The notes beneath the pieces were generated by a model. It was not told where the DNA came from and did no database searches. It saw only the letters and a list, made by a program, of their open reading frames with translations. A program made the position numbers and the translations under genes. From contig CATZRJ010000009.1 in NCBI GenBank assembly GCA_958423535.1, forward strand, positions 1 to 46,982: a stretch of 46,982 nt of DNA, in the 5' to 3' direction. Shown here piece after piece: positions 28,917 through 37,738 of this stretch. The stretch is from an uncultured Collinsella sp. (GTDB taxonomy: Bacteria; Actinomycetota; Coriobacteriia; Coriobacteriales; Coriobacteriaceae). Within the stretch, counting starts at the first letter, position 1. The number at the start of each line of letters is the position of its first letter.

Positions 28917-29205
28917 GTATATGGAATCTCGCGGGATAACACGCGACTCCATTACCGCCGAGCAGGAGAGGACTCGCGATCGTATCGAAGCCTATAAGCT
29001 TGCTCAGATTCGCAGGTTAAAAGATCTAACACAGGCGTCGGTCGCCCAGTCGATGGGCGTTTCTCAAAAACGTGTATCCGAGCTCGAGCGTGGGGAGTTG
29101 GGTTCGATGAGGCTCGACACGCTGAGCAGGTACGCAGAGAGCCTCGGCGGAAAACTGGTTGCAAGCATCGAGTTTCCCGATCGTACCGTTACGCTTGCGC
29201 GCTAA
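28903..29205 (+). CDS. HigA-type antitoxin, XRE family
   Basis: A 100-residue protein with an XRE helix-turn-helix at about 40-70: RRLKDLTQASVAQSMGVSQ followed by KRVSELERGELGSMRLDTL. The C-terminal part, YAESLGGKLVASIEFPD, is the short strand region common in HigA-like antitoxins. It should neutralise the overlapping toxin and repress their shared promoter. AAGGAGG (28886-28892) sits inside the toxin gene 10 nt before ATG 28903. An N-terminal lead of about 30 residues (EYMESRGITRDSITAEQE) may be the toxin-binding part. Confidence 0.85.
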   Translation: MELHEYMESRGITRDSITAEQERTRDRIEAYKLAQIRRLKDLTQASVAQSMGVSQKRVSELERGELGSMRLDTLSRYAESLGGKLVASIEFPDRTVTLAR

Positions 29206-29353
29206 AAATCTTCAATTAACCCCCTCACTTTCACCGACTACTAGAGCCGCTCACCAAACCAACATGCGCTCTGGGCAAATAGGTTGAATGTTTCGTGCGA
29301 GAATGCCCCACAGTAAACAAACTTGCACCAGAGCGTAAGGGGCTGGCATACAC

Positions 29354-30097
29354 ATGCAGACGGTCTATCGGGTATACGAGGGAACGCGCGAGCCGCATCG
29401 GCTTGCCGTCGAGCGCACGGCCGAGGTGCTCGGCCGCGGCGGCCTGGCCTTGATTCCGACCGAGACCGTCTACGGTGTTGCCGTGGCAGTCAACGCCTTC
29501 TCGGACGCCGTGCCCCAAGATACAAGCGAATTCCCATCGTGGCCGCGCGATCCGCAGGCTGCCGTCAATGGCGCCGCAGTTCCTGCGCTCGGCACCGGCT
29601 ATCGCCGTATCTTCACTCTCAAGCAACGTGAGCTCACGCAAACCGTCGCTTGGCTGGTCGATGGCGTCGAAGCACTCGACCGCTATGGCGTGGATATCCC
29701 GGAAGATGCCCGCGTACTCGCGCGACGATGCTGGCCGGGAGCCCTGACTATCGTGGTCAAGGCAGCCCCCTGCGTGCCGACCTTTATGCGCGCTGCCGAC
29801 GACACCGTGGCCCTGCGCGCTTCGGCCTCTCCCGTGGTCCAAGCGCTCATCCGCGCCTGCGGCAGTCCCCTTGCCTGCACGAGCGCCAACACGCACGGCG
29901 CGCCTTCGCCGGCAAGCTTTGCCGCCGTCGAGGGTCGCATCCTGGAGGGGGTCGATGTTGCCGTCGACGCCGGTGAGACCCCGTGTCGCGACGCCTCGAC
30001 CATCGTGTCGTTCCAGCACGGCGGGCTCCAGATCCTGCGCCAAGGCGCACTTCCCGCATCAGAGATCGAGCGGGTCCTGTTCGACCCGATGCAATAG
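29354..30097 (+). CDS. Threonylcarbamoyl-AMP synthase (Sua5/YrdC/YwlC family)
   Basis: A 247-residue YrdC-fold protein that makes threonylcarbamoyl-AMP from threonine, bicarbonate and ATP for tRNA t6A37. The nucleotide-binding start is GGLALIPTETVYGVAV, and FTLKQR is the K-x-R pair. WPGALTIVVKA and the late PLACTSANTHGAPSP complete the family set. An extra loop of about 35 residues (about 47-85, Pro/Ala-rich) lies between the first motif and the LKQR region. The C-terminal Sua5 domain is absent, so it is TsaC-like. ATG 29354 lacks a strong ribosome binding site (weak AAGGGG about 12 nt upstream). glpK follows after 13 nt. Confidence 0.88.
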   Translation: MQTVYRVYEGTREPHRLAVERTAEVLGRGGLALIPTETVYGVAVAVNAFSDAVPQDTSEFPSWPRDPQAAVNGAAVPALGTGYRRIFTLKQRELTQTVAWLVDGVEALDRYGVDIPEDARVLARRCWPGALTIVVKAAPCVPTFMRAADDTVALRASASPVVQALIRACGSPLACTSANTHGAPSPASFAAVEGRILEGVDVAVDAGETPCRDASTIVSFQHGGLQILRQGALPASEIERVLFDPMQ

Positions 30098-30110
30098 AAG
30101 GGTGTAAGCG

Positions 30111-31652
30111 ATGTCTTTGAATCTGGGCAGCCTGGGCATGGAAGATGCCTCGTTTAACTTTGGCGGTTCCTACATCATGGCGCTCGACTGCGGCACTACC
30201 TCGGTACTCGCGGCCATTGTCGACGAATACGGCTGCATCGTTGCCCAGGCGCGTCGTAGCGTAAAAACCAGCTTCCCGCGCCCCGGCTGGGTGGAGCAGG
30301 ATCCCACGGAGGTGCTTGCCAGCCAGATCGGCGTGATGATGGAGGTTCAGTTTAAGAGCGGTATCCATTCCGACCGCATCGCCGCCATCGGCATCTCCAA
30401 CCAGCGCGAGACCACGGTGGTCTGGGACCGCGTGAGCGGCCAGCCCATCTATAACGCCATCGTATGGCAGTGCCGTCGTACCGCGCCGGCGATCGACGCG
30501 TTGGTTGAACAGGGTTGCGAGGAGCTGGTGCGCTCCCGCACGGGACTTACGCTTGACCCGTATTTCTCGGCCTCCAAGGTGCAGTGGATTCTCGACAACG
30601 TCGACGGCGCACGCGAGAGCGCGGCGGCGGGCGACCTCATGTTTGGCACCATCGACACCTGGCTCATCTACAACCTCACCGGCGGCCAGGTCTTTGCCAC
30701 CGACTACACCAATGCCAGCCGCACGGCACTCTTTAATATCCATACGCTCGATTGGGACGACGACCTGCTGGCGCTCTTTGACGTTCCACGTTCCATGATG
30801 CCCGAGGTTCGTTGGAGCTCGGGCGACTACGGCCGCGTCGCGAGCGACATCATGACCAACATGCCGCCCATCATGGGTGTGGCGGGCGACCAGCAGGCAT
30901 CGCTGTTCGGTCACTGCTGTTTCCGTCCCGGCCAGACCAAAAACACCTATGGCACGGGCTGCTTTATGCTCATGAACACCGGCGACGAGATCGTCGAATC
31001 CAAGAATGGCCTGGTCTCCACCATCGGTATCGCTGCGGACGGCAAAGTCAGCTATGCGCTCGAGGGCTCTATTTTTGCCGCCGGCTCAACGATGAACTGG
31101 CTTCGCAACAACATGGGCATCATCTCGAGCGTGAGCGAGTCGGCACAACTCGCCGCTTCGATTAGCGACAACGAGGGCTGCTACTTCGTTCCCGCCTTTG
31201 CGGGTTTGGGCGCTCCCTGGTGGGACCCGCATGCCCGCGGTATCGTGTGCGGTCTGACCGGCGCCTCGAGCCGTGCGACCATCGTACGTGCCGCCTGCGA
31301 ATCCATGGCATATCAGAGCTACGACGTGCTGCGCGCCATGGAGCAGGACGTGGGGCTTTCGATCGAGCGCCTGTCTGTCGATGGCGGTGCCTCGCGCAAC
31401 GAGTTCATCATGCAATTCCAGGCCGACCTGCTGGATATCCCCGTGCTGCAATGCGAGACGGTGGAGACCACGGCAATCGGTGCCGCGTACTTGGCGGGTC
31501 TTGCCGTCGGCTATTGGGAAGACCTGGAGGAGCTGGAGCAAAATGCCCAGATCGTTAGGACCTTCCTTCCCCACATGTCCGCCGAGCGCCGCGAGCAAAA
31601 CCTTGCGGGCTGGCGTGATGCAGTAAGGCGCTCGCTCAGCACCGCACAGTAG
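30111..31652 (+). CDS. glpK: Glycerol kinase (FGGY family)
   Basis: A 513-residue kinase that converts glycerol and ATP to glycerol 3-phosphate. The FGGY N-terminal phosphate-binding loop is MALDCGTTSVLAAIVD, the substrate site shows GWVEQDPTEVL and SNQRETTVVWD, and the C-terminal nucleotide part has FAGLGAPWWDP and VDGGASRNEF. The first 20 residues, before the usual start of the fold, are an extension; ATG 30111 has GAAGGGTG upstream, while ATG 30177 is an in-frame alternative. Placed 13 nt after the TsaC-like gene, but no uptake facilitator is present, so glycerol entry must be encoded elsewhere. Confidence 0.95.
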   Translation: MSLNLGSLGMEDASFNFGGSYIMALDCGTTSVLAAIVDEYGCIVAQARRSVKTSFPRPGWVEQDPTEVLASQIGVMMEVQFKSGIHSDRIAAIGISNQRETTVVWDRVSGQPIYNAIVWQCRRTAPAIDALVEQGCEELVRSRTGLTLDPYFSASKVQWILDNVDGARESAAAGDLMFGTIDTWLIYNLTGGQVFATDYTNASRTALFNIHTLDWDDDLLALFDVPRSMMPEVRWSSGDYGRVASDIMTNMPPIMGVAGDQQASLFGHCCFRPGQTKNTYGTGCFMLMNTGDEIVESKNGLVSTIGIAADGKVSYALEGSIFAAGSTMNWLRNNMGIISSVSESAQLAASISDNEGCYFVPAFAGLGAPWWDPHARGIVCGLTGASSRATIVRAACESMAYQSYDVLRAMEQDVGLSIERLSVDGGASRNEFIMQFQADLLDIPVLQCETVETTAIGAAYLAGLAVGYWEDLEELEQNAQIVRTFLPHMSAERREQNLAGWRDAVRRSLSTAQ

Positions 31653-31698
31653 GGCTGCGATGGGCTGCTCGATACAACAAACCGCTAAACTAATGCAT

Positions 31699-31727
31699 GG
31701 CGTGCGGCGGCAACATTGCTGCACGCC
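31699..31727 (+). other. Hairpin between glpK and upp
   Basis: GGCGTGC (31699-31705) pairs with GCACGCC (31721-31727). It may end the glpK transcript or sit in the upp leader; only TTG follows, so it is a weak terminator at best. Confidence 0.35.
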
Positions 31728-31775
31728 TTGTCAGCAAGGCCGTTTTGCGGCCGCAACGAAAGGGGCAATCAATCC

Positions 31776-32423
31776 ATGACCGTCACCTACGATGCGTCCC
31801 GTGTGACGCTTGTCGATCACCCGCTCGTCCAGCACAAGCTGTCGATCCTGCGCGACAAAAACACCGGCACCAACCAGTTCCGTCAGCTCGTGCGCGAACT
31901 CGCGCTTTTTGACGGCTACGAGGCCATGCGCGACCTGCCTATGGAAGACGTCGAGGTCGAGACCCCCATCACTACCGCCACGTTCAAACAGCTTGCTGGC
32001 AAGAAACTCGCCATCGTGCCCATCCTGCGTGCGGGCCTTGGCATGGTCGACGGCATCCTCGACCTGGTGCCCTCCGCTCGCGTGGGCCACATCGGCATGG
32101 AGCGCGACGAGGTTACCCACGAGCCGCACGAGTATTACTGCAAGATGCCCAAGGATATCGACCAGCGCATCTGCCTGGTCGTCGACCCCATGCTCGCCAC
32201 GGGCGGTTCGGCCGAGATGGCCATTAGCTACCTGCGCGAGCGCGGTGTCAAGGACATCCGCATGCTGTGCATCGTCGCGGCCCCCGAGGGCCTCAAGTCG
32301 CTGACTGAGAAGGACCCAGATGTGCATATCTATACCTGCGCCATCGACGACCATCTCAACGAGGCTGCCTACATCGTTCCCGGCCTCGGCGACGCCGGTG
32401 ACCGCATCTACGGCACGCTCTAG
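31776..32423 (+). CDS. upp: Uracil phosphoribosyltransferase
   Basis: A 215-residue type I phosphoribosyltransferase that makes UMP from uracil and PRPP in pyrimidine salvage. The PRPP loop is VVDPMLATGGSA, and PILRAGLGMVDG plus the C-terminal IVPGLGDAGDR (uracil site) are diagnostic of Upp. I use ATG 31776 with AAAGGGG upstream; the earlier in-frame ATG 31716 has no site and lies in the hairpin region. No uracil permease is adjacent. Full length. Confidence 0.96.
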   Translation: MTVTYDASRVTLVDHPLVQHKLSILRDKNTGTNQFRQLVRELALFDGYEAMRDLPMEDVEVETPITTATFKQLAGKKLAIVPILRAGLGMVDGILDLVPSARVGHIGMERDEVTHEPHEYYCKMPKDIDQRICLVVDPMLATGGSAEMAISYLRERGVKDIRMLCIVAAPEGLKSLTEKDPDVHIYTCAIDDHLNEAAYIVPGLGDAGDRIYGTL

Positions 32424-32465
32424 TCGCTGGGCTAAGACGGCCGCGGCTGCAAATACGAAGAAACG

Positions 32466-32500
32466 GTGCGCGCGGACGAACAAAAGGCGACCGCGCGCAC
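32466..32500 (+). other. GC-rich hairpin after upp
   Basis: GTGCGCGCGG (32466-32475) and CCGCGCGCAC (32491-32500) are exact complements with a 15-nt loop. It probably stops or stabilises the upp transcript; the following TCCTGTT is not a proper T-run. Confidence 0.45.
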
Positions 32501-32615
32501 TCCTGTTAACGGACGTTTTGCCCTGCAGGGTTCGAGAAAAACGTATTACCGTACCTGCGGCATAAAGAAGGTCTTAAGAAAACGAACAGGTGCGTATTAA
32601 CCGATGCTTTTTCGG

Positions 32616-32643
32616 TTGTACTTTAGCGATTGGCTCGTACAAT
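32616..32643 (+). promoter_or_regulatory. Promoter of the ATP synthase operon
   Basis: TTGTAC (32616-32621), a 16-bp spacer and TACAAT (32638-32643) give a good sigma-70-type promoter 61 bp before the first gene. It rules out the TTG at 32630 as the atpI start. Confidence 0.6.
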
Positions 32644-32704
32644 AGTCACCAATGTTTGGCGGGAACTGTTCTGTGAAGCGTTAAAAAGGAAAGTGAGGAC
32701 GCCA

Positions 32705-33016
32705 GTGTTTCAGATAGCCGATCTGCTCGCTATCGTTGCAGGCGCCATCGCGGGCGCAATTGCCTTCCTTCCCTTTGTCTTTACGCTCAAGCCGGTTCTT
32801 GACGATAAACAGAATGCGGACATGCTCAAGGGTATGGTGAGTCTGGCGGTCTCGGCAATCGCCCTGCTCGTCTTTACCTTGGTTGTGTTTGTGTTGTTCG
32901 GAGAGGCATTTCGCATGTTCCTCCTGGGCGAGGCGATCGGCTTCGTGGCCTTTATGGCCGCCTGCACGGTTCGCGTCGCCAAGGCGCTGCGAGATCCTCA
33001 TGAGGTCGAAAGGTAA
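32705..33016 (+). CDS. AtpI-like small membrane protein, first gene of the atp operon
   Basis: A 103-residue hydrophobic protein with three to four predicted membrane segments (LLAIVAGAIAGAIAFLPFVF, MVSLAVSAIALLVFTLVVFV, FLLGEAIGFVAFMAACTV). Position at the head of the atp operon and topology point to an AtpI/Atp1-like factor, which helps assemble the c-ring or carries Mg2+; sequence similarity alone is too weak to prove it. I chose GTG 32705 because GTGAGG lies about 6 nt upstream and earlier starts overlap the promoter. atpB begins 3 nt after its stop. Confidence 0.65.
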   Translation: MFQIADLLAIVAGAIAGAIAFLPFVFTLKPVLDDKQNADMLKGMVSLAVSAIALLVFTLVVFVLFGEAFRMFLLGEAIGFVAFMAACTVRVAKALRDPHEVER

Positions 33017-33019
33017 GTC

Positions 33020-33823
33020 GTGGAAATTTTTGAAAAGCTGCCTGATGAGATTAATCATCTGGTCAGCGAGTTCAGCTCCACCCCTGTCGTGGGCGATCTG
33101 AGCTGCGGCATCACGCAGTACTCGTTTTGGCTGATCGTCTCCACGATCGTGCTCCTGATCGTCCTGGCCGTGTTCAAGAAGAAGCAGACCCTGGTTCCCA
33201 AGGGCTTCTTCGTCAACGGTTTCGAGTACATCATCGAGTACGTCGAGAACGATATCGGCAAGGGCGTCGTGGGTGAGAACTGGAAGAAGCACTTCCCGTT
33301 CCTGTGCTCGCTTTTCCTGTTCATCCTGATCAATAACATGATCGGCCTGATCCCGGGAATGAAGCCCGGCACCGGTGCAATCGGCTCCACCGCCGCGCTC
33401 GCCATCTTCGCCTTCGTGTACTTCATCTACTACGGATGCAAGGCTCACGGCGTGATCGGCTACATCAAGAGCCTCGCCCCGCAGGGCGTGAGCTTCCCGA
33501 TGAACGTGCTCGTGTGGGTCGTCGAGCTTTTCTCGACCTTCCTGCGCCTCATCACGCTCGCCGTCCGTCTGTTCTGCAACATGTTCGCAGGACACGTGGT
33601 CATGGGCTCGTTCGCCATCATGGCGAGCATGTTCATGCAGCCGCTGCTTCAGCAGGTTTCCGCGGCCCACGCCGTCGGCGCCCTGCCTTCGCTGGCCTGG
33701 CTTGCCATCCTCATCCTGATCTATGCGATCGAGCTTGTGGTCGGCGCCATCCAGGCTTACGTCTTCACGGTCCTTACCGCCGTGTATGTCTCCGAGGCAG
33801 AGGAGGTCGCGGAGGAGGAGTAG
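33020..33823 (+). CDS. atpB: ATP synthase Fo subunit a
   Basis: A 267-residue membrane protein forming the proton half-channels next to the c-ring. The essential Arg lies in helix 5 within FLRLITLAVRLFCNMFAGH, and the last helices have IELVVGAIQAYVFTVL. Six or so hydrophobic segments are visible. The start is GTG 33020 with AAAGGTAAG upstream. A 124-nt gap separates it from atpE, longer than the other gaps in the operon, and contains GCCG/CGGC pairing and an AT-rich stretch. Confidence 0.95.
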   Translation: MEIFEKLPDEINHLVSEFSSTPVVGDLSCGITQYSFWLIVSTIVLLIVLAVFKKKQTLVPKGFFVNGFEYIIEYVENDIGKGVVGENWKKHFPFLCSLFLFILINNMIGLIPGMKPGTGAIGSTAALAIFAFVYFIYYGCKAHGVIGYIKSLAPQGVSFPMNVLVWVVELFSTFLRLITLAVRLFCNMFAGHVVMGSFAIMASMFMQPLLQQVSAAHAVGALPSLAWLAILILIYAIELVVGAIQAYVFTVLTAVYVSEAEEVAEEE

Positions 33824-33935
33824 TCTTCCGTTCGCGCCTTAAAGGTAAGGCAATTCGTTAAACCGCCGGTGCCCGTACCCATGGAGCCCGGCAGTTATAA
33901 AAAGGTTATCCTGCGTGAAATAAGACACGCACGAC

Positions 33936-33943
33936 AAAGGAGG
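33936..33943 (+). promoter_or_regulatory. Near-perfect ribosome binding site of atpE
   Basis: AAAGGAGG lies 4 nt before GTG 33948 and is the closest match to consensus in the operon. It fits the need for about ten c subunits per enzyme. Confidence 0.65.
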
Positions 33944-33947
33944 AATC

Positions 33948-34142
33948 GTGGGAGTTATCGGTTACGGTCTCGGTGTTATCGGCGCTGGTCTTGCTATCGG
34001 CCTGTCTGCTCTGGGTGCTACGGGTGCTATGGCCCGTCAGCCTGAGGTCCAGGGCCGCGTGTTCACCGTCTTCATCATGGGCTCCGCCTTCGGCGAGGCT
34101 CTGGCTCTGATCGGCTTCGTTGTCGCGCTGATCGTTAAATAG
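33948..34142 (+). CDS. atpE: ATP synthase Fo subunit c
   Basis: A 64-residue, two-helix proteolipid that forms the rotor ring. Helix 1 is GLGVIGAGLAIGLSALGATG, the polar loop is ARQPE, and the ion-carrying carboxylate in helix 2 is Glu50 in GSAFGEALALIG. The residue after Glu is Ala, and no Gln is seen at the matching place in helix 1, so the sodium-type ligand set is lacking and proton coupling is expected (inference). It is short for the family. GTG 33948 follows a strong ribosome binding site. Confidence 0.95.
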   Translation: MGVIGYGLGVIGAGLAIGLSALGATGAMARQPEVQGRVFTVFIMGSAFGEALALIGFVVALIVK

Positions 34143-34157
34143 CACGGAGCGTCAAGT

Positions 34158-34760
34158 ATGAATCTTTCATCCCAGAAGAGCGCGATCGCACTCTCCGCGT
34201 CCGCGGCCGCGCTGCTCATGCCGGTTTCCGCGTTCGCCGAGGACGGCGCCGCCGGTGCGGACATCCTCATCCCTAAGATGGCGGAGTTCATCCCGGCGCT
34301 TATCGCCTTCCTGATTATCTGGATCGTGCTGGCCAAGGTCGCCCTGCCGGGCATCATGAAAACCATGGAGGAGCGCGGCAAGAAGATCGAGGAGAGCCTC
34401 GACGAGGCCGAGAAGACCAAGCAGGAGGCTATCGCCAAGCGCGCTGAGTCCGACTCGATCGTCACCGACGCCCGTCGTCAGGCTGCCGACATCGTTCTCG
34501 AGGCCCGTAAGGACGCCGAGTCCGAGCGCGCCCGTATCATCGAGGCTGCTCACAAGGAGGCCGAGGAGATCATCGCCAAGGCCCATACGACCGTCGAGGA
34601 CGAGCGCAAGTCCATCTACGCCGGTGCCGCGAACTCCATCGCCGACCTGTCCGTTGCCGTCGCCACCAAGATCGTGGGCGAGGCACTCGAGAACGAGGCC
34701 GAGCAGAAGAAGCTCATCGAGCGCTACATCCAGGAAGCAGGTAGCCTGAATGCCGACTAG
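34158..34760 (+). CDS. atpF: ATP synthase Fo subunit b, with signal-peptide-like N-terminus
   Basis: A 200-residue peripheral stalk protein. After the membrane segment FIPALIAFLIIWIVLAKVAL (about 44-63) comes the long charged helix with heptads, KTMEERGKKIEESLDEAEK onward, which dimerises and binds delta. The first 27 residues, ending in PVSAFAEDG, look like a cleavable signal peptide, a feature seen in some actinobacterial b subunits. The gene starts at ATG 34158 and overlaps atpH by 11 nt, indicating translational coupling. Confidence 0.93.
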   Translation: MNLSSQKSAIALSASAAALLMPVSAFAEDGAAGADILIPKMAEFIPALIAFLIIWIVLAKVALPGIMKTMEERGKKIEESLDEAEKTKQEAIAKRAESDSIVTDARRQAADIVLEARKDAESERARIIEAAHKEAEEIIAKAHTTVEDERKSIYAGAANSIADLSVAVATKIVGEALENEAEQKKLIERYIQEAGSLNAD

Positions 34761-35226
34761 CCGCTATCAGGACAAAGTGCTCGAGACCTACGCGCGCTCC
34801 CTTCTGGAAGCCGCCAAGGCCGAGAACCATGTGTTCGAGGACCTCGAGATGATCGAGCGCTTGGCTTCTGCCAACCCCGAGATCATCGCCGTGCTCGACA
34901 CCATGTCCAAGCGCGACCAGCTCGACCTTCTTCCCAAGGTGGCAGCTGCCTTTAAGTATGTTGCCGAGGAAGACGAGGATGTAGTGGGCGTGACCGTCAC
35001 CACGGCGATCCCGCTCGACGACGAGCTGCGTCAAACCATCACTAAGAAATGCGAGCAGGACTTCGGCCGCAAAGTATTCCTTATCGAGCAGGTCGACCCG
35101 TCTATCGTGGGCGGCCTGGTGCTCGAGGCCCGCGGCGAGCGTCGTGACATTACCGTCAAGACGCAGCTGCGCATCGCGCAGGAGACCCTCGCAAACTCTG
35201 CCAATTCGTACGGAGGTGAAGCCTAA
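34750..35226 (+). CDS. atpH: ATP synthase F1 subunit delta
   Basis: A 158-residue protein linking the b stalk to the top of alpha3beta3. The N-terminal helical domain contains VLETYARSLLEAAKAEN, and the C-terminal part has EQVDPSIVGGLVLEARGE, the best-conserved delta motif. It is slightly shorter than the E. coli protein. It overlaps atpF by 11 nt, and its TAA stop overlaps the atpA ATG by one base (TAATG). Confidence 0.93.
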   Translation: MPTSRYQDKVLETYARSLLEAAKAENHVFEDLEMIERLASANPEIIAVLDTMSKRDQLDLLPKVAAAFKYVAEEDEDVVGVTVTTAIPLDDELRQTITKKCEQDFGRKVFLIEQVDPSIVGGLVLEARGERRDITVKTQLRIAQETLANSANSYGGEA

Positions 35227-36824
35227 TGTCCGAAACCCTCAATGCCCAGGATATCGCCAAGAAACTGCAGGAGCAGCTCACGAGCCTCTCCGCGACGGTC
35301 GATACGCATGAGGTTTCAACGGTCGACGAGGTAGGCGACGGCATCGCGCGCGTCTCCGGCCTCAAGAGCGCCATGGCAGGCGAGCTTCTGGAGTTCAAGA
35401 GCTCCGATACCGGTGAGACCGTCTTCGGCCTTGCCCAGAACCTTGACCGTGACGAGGTCGGCGCCGTTCTGTTTGGTGCCGTCGACTCCATCAAGGAAGG
35501 CGACGAGTGCCGCACCACTGGCCGCATTATGGATATCCCTGTGAGCCGCGCCATGCTCGGCCGCGTCGTCAATCCGCTCGGCCAGCCCATCGACGGCCTG
35601 GGCGACATCGTCGCCACGCACCGTCGTCCCATTGAGTTCAAGGCCCCCGGCGTCATCGACCGTACCCCGGTGTGCGAGCCGGTTCAGACCGGCCTGTTGG
35701 CCATCGACTCCATGGTGCCTATTGGCCGCGGTCAGCGTGAGCTCATCATCGGCGACCGTAAGACCGGTAAGACCGCCATTGCCATCGACGCTATCCTCAA
35801 CCAGCGCGGCAAGGGCATGGTCTGCATCTATGTCGCCATCGGCCAGAAGGCCTCCACGGTTGCCAACATCCGCGAGACCCTCGCTCAGCACGGTGCGCTC
35901 GACTACACCATCATCGTTTCGGCCACCGCTGCCGATTCCGCCCCTATGCAGTACATCGCGCCTATGGCCGGTGCCGCTATCGGCGAGTTCTTCATGTACA
36001 ACGGCGAGGACGGCAAGCCCGCCAGCGAGACCAACCCCGGCGGTCACGTGCTCGTCATCTACGATGACCTGTCCAAGCAGGCTGTGGCCTACCGTCAGAT
36101 GTCGCTGACGCTGCATCGTCCGCCCGGACGCGAGGCCTATCCTGGTGACATCTTCTACCTGCACTCTCGTCTGCTCGAGCGTGCTGTCAAGATGTCCAAG
36201 AAGAACGGTTACGGCTCCATGACAGCTCTGCCGATCATCGAGACCCAGGACGGCGACGTCTCGGCCTACATTCCGACCAACGTCATTTCCATTACCGATG
36301 GTCAGATCTACCTGCAGTCCGAGCTCTTCTTCCAGGGCCAGCGCCCGGCAGTCGACGTGGGCATTTCCGTGTCCCGCGTCGGTGGCGATGCGCAGACCAA
36401 GGCCATGAAGCAGGTCGCCGGCAACCTCCGTCTGGACCTCGCTTCCTATCAGGAGCTCGCTGGCTTTACGCAGTTTGGCTCCGACCTTGACGAGGCTACT
36501 CAGAAGCAGCTGACCCATGGTGCCCGCATGACCGAGCTCCTTAAGCAGCCGCGCTACAAGCCGTTTGAGGTTGGCGAGCAGATCGTTACGCTGTTCGCTG
36601 GCAACGAGGGCTTCCTGGATGACCTGGAGATTGCCGACGTGCTGCCTTTCCGTGCCGAGCTCATCGAGTACATGGACAATGGCTTTGGCTCGCTGCTCGA
36701 CAAGGTTCGCGCCAAGAAGATCGATGATGACACCAAGGCTGAGCTCTTGCGCGTCATCGGCGACTTCAAGCAGCAGTTCATGGCCAAGCACCATTCGGAT
36801 GTTTCTGGATCAGAGGAGAACTAA
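35226..36824 (+). CDS. atpA: ATP synthase F1 subunit alpha
   Basis: A 532-residue non-catalytic nucleotide-binding subunit. The P-loop is GDRKTGKTA, the family signature region has RQMSLTLHRPPGREAYPGD, and the arginine finger lies in PAVDVGISVSRVGGDAQ. The N-terminal 26 residues form the crown-directed helix that binds delta. Gaps in the operon here are minimal (1-nt overlap upstream, 5 nt downstream). Confidence 0.98.
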   Translation: MSETLNAQDIAKKLQEQLTSLSATVDTHEVSTVDEVGDGIARVSGLKSAMAGELLEFKSSDTGETVFGLAQNLDRDEVGAVLFGAVDSIKEGDECRTTGRIMDIPVSRAMLGRVVNPLGQPIDGLGDIVATHRRPIEFKAPGVIDRTPVCEPVQTGLLAIDSMVPIGRGQRELIIGDRKTGKTAIAIDAILNQRGKGMVCIYVAIGQKASTVANIRETLAQHGALDYTIIVSATAADSAPMQYIAPMAGAAIGEFFMYNGEDGKPASETNPGGHVLVIYDDLSKQAVAYRQMSLTLHRPPGREAYPGDIFYLHSRLLERAVKMSKKNGYGSMTALPIIETQDGDVSAYIPTNVISITDGQIYLQSELFFQGQRPAVDVGISVSRVGGDAQTKAMKQVAGNLRLDLASYQELAGFTQFGSDLDEATQKQLTHGARMTELLKQPRYKPFEVGEQIVTLFAGNEGFLDDLEIADVLPFRAELIEYMDNGFGSLLDKVRAKKIDDDTKAELLRVIGDFKQQFMAKHHSDVSGSEEN

Positions 36825-36829
36825 GCCCC

Positions 36830-37738
36830 ATGGCCAACCTTCGCGACATTAAGAAGCGAATCTCCTCGGTTACCACGACCAAGCAGATCACGCGCACGAT
36901 GGAGATGGTCTCTACGGCCAAGATCCGTCGTGCCCTCGATCGTTCCAAGCAGGCCGAGCCCTATAAGGAGGCGCTGACCGACGTCATGTTGACGGTCGCC
37001 GGCGACGCTTCCTGTTCGGGCACCGATCCCATGCTGCAGAAGCATGAGAACGTCAAGCATGGCCTGATTGTCGTTATTGCCTCGGACCGCGGCCTTGCCG
37101 GCGGTTTCAATACGACGGTGGAGCGCACGGCCGAAAAGCTCGCCGCTTCTTGGGCGAACGACGGCATCGAGTGCGAGATCATCGCGTGCGGGCGTAAGCC
37201 GGCCACGTATTTCCGTGACCGCGCAAACGTCGTCATGCACTTTGAGGGCAACTCCTCTGAGCCCGATTTCAATCAGGCCCGCATGATCTCCTCTCATATC
37301 TGCGATGCGTATCGTGCCGGTGAGCTTGACCGTGTCGAGCTTGTCTACCACCACGCCAAGAACCGCGTGGATCAGGAGCTTCGCGTCGAGCATCTGTTGC
37401 CGCTCGACCCCGAGATGATCGCTATGGCCCACGGTCCGCGTAAGAACGAGACCGACGCCCCTAAGCGCATCTCGTCCACGTTCGAGTTCGTGCCCTCTCC
37501 CGAGCATGTTCTCGGCAAGCTTGTACCGTCGTATATCCTGACGGTCATCTACCAGGCCCTGATCGATTCGGCGGCCGCCGAGCAGGGTGCACGCCGCAAG
37601 GCCATGCACTCCGCGACGGAAAACGCCACCGCGATCATCTCGACCCTTACCCGCACGTATAGTCGCGTGCGTCAGGCTTCGATCACGACCGAGATTAACG
37701 AGATCGTCGGCGGAGCCTCAGCATTGGAGGAACAGTAA
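36830..37738 (+). CDS. atpG: ATP synthase F1 subunit gamma
   Basis: A 302-residue central shaft. The N-terminal helix reads RDIKKRISSVTTTKQITRTM and the C-terminal coiled-coil partner ends with RVRQASITTEINEIVGGA, both well conserved. The middle Rossmann-like domain has VIASDRGLAGGFN. Its stop overlaps the atpD start codon by one base. Confidence 0.96.
   Translation: MANLRDIKKRISSVTTTKQITRTMEMVSTAKIRRALDRSKQAEPYKEALTDVMLTVAGDASCSGTDPMLQKHENVKHGLIVVIASDRGLAGGFNTTVERTAEKLAASWANDGIECEIIACGRKPATYFRDRANVVMHFEGNSSEPDFNQARMISSHICDAYRAGELDRVELVYHHAKNRVDQELRVEHLLPLDPEMIAMAHGPRKNETDAPKRISSTFEFVPSPEHVLGKLVPSYILTVIYQALIDSAAAEQGARRKAMHSATENATAIISTLTRTYSRVRQASITTEINEIVGGASALEEQ

Noticed and set aside
33948..34142. 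Sodium-coupled c subunit
   Set aside because: The ion-site Glu50 is followed by Ala, and no Gln occurs at the corresponding position of helix 1, so the known sodium ligand set is not present.
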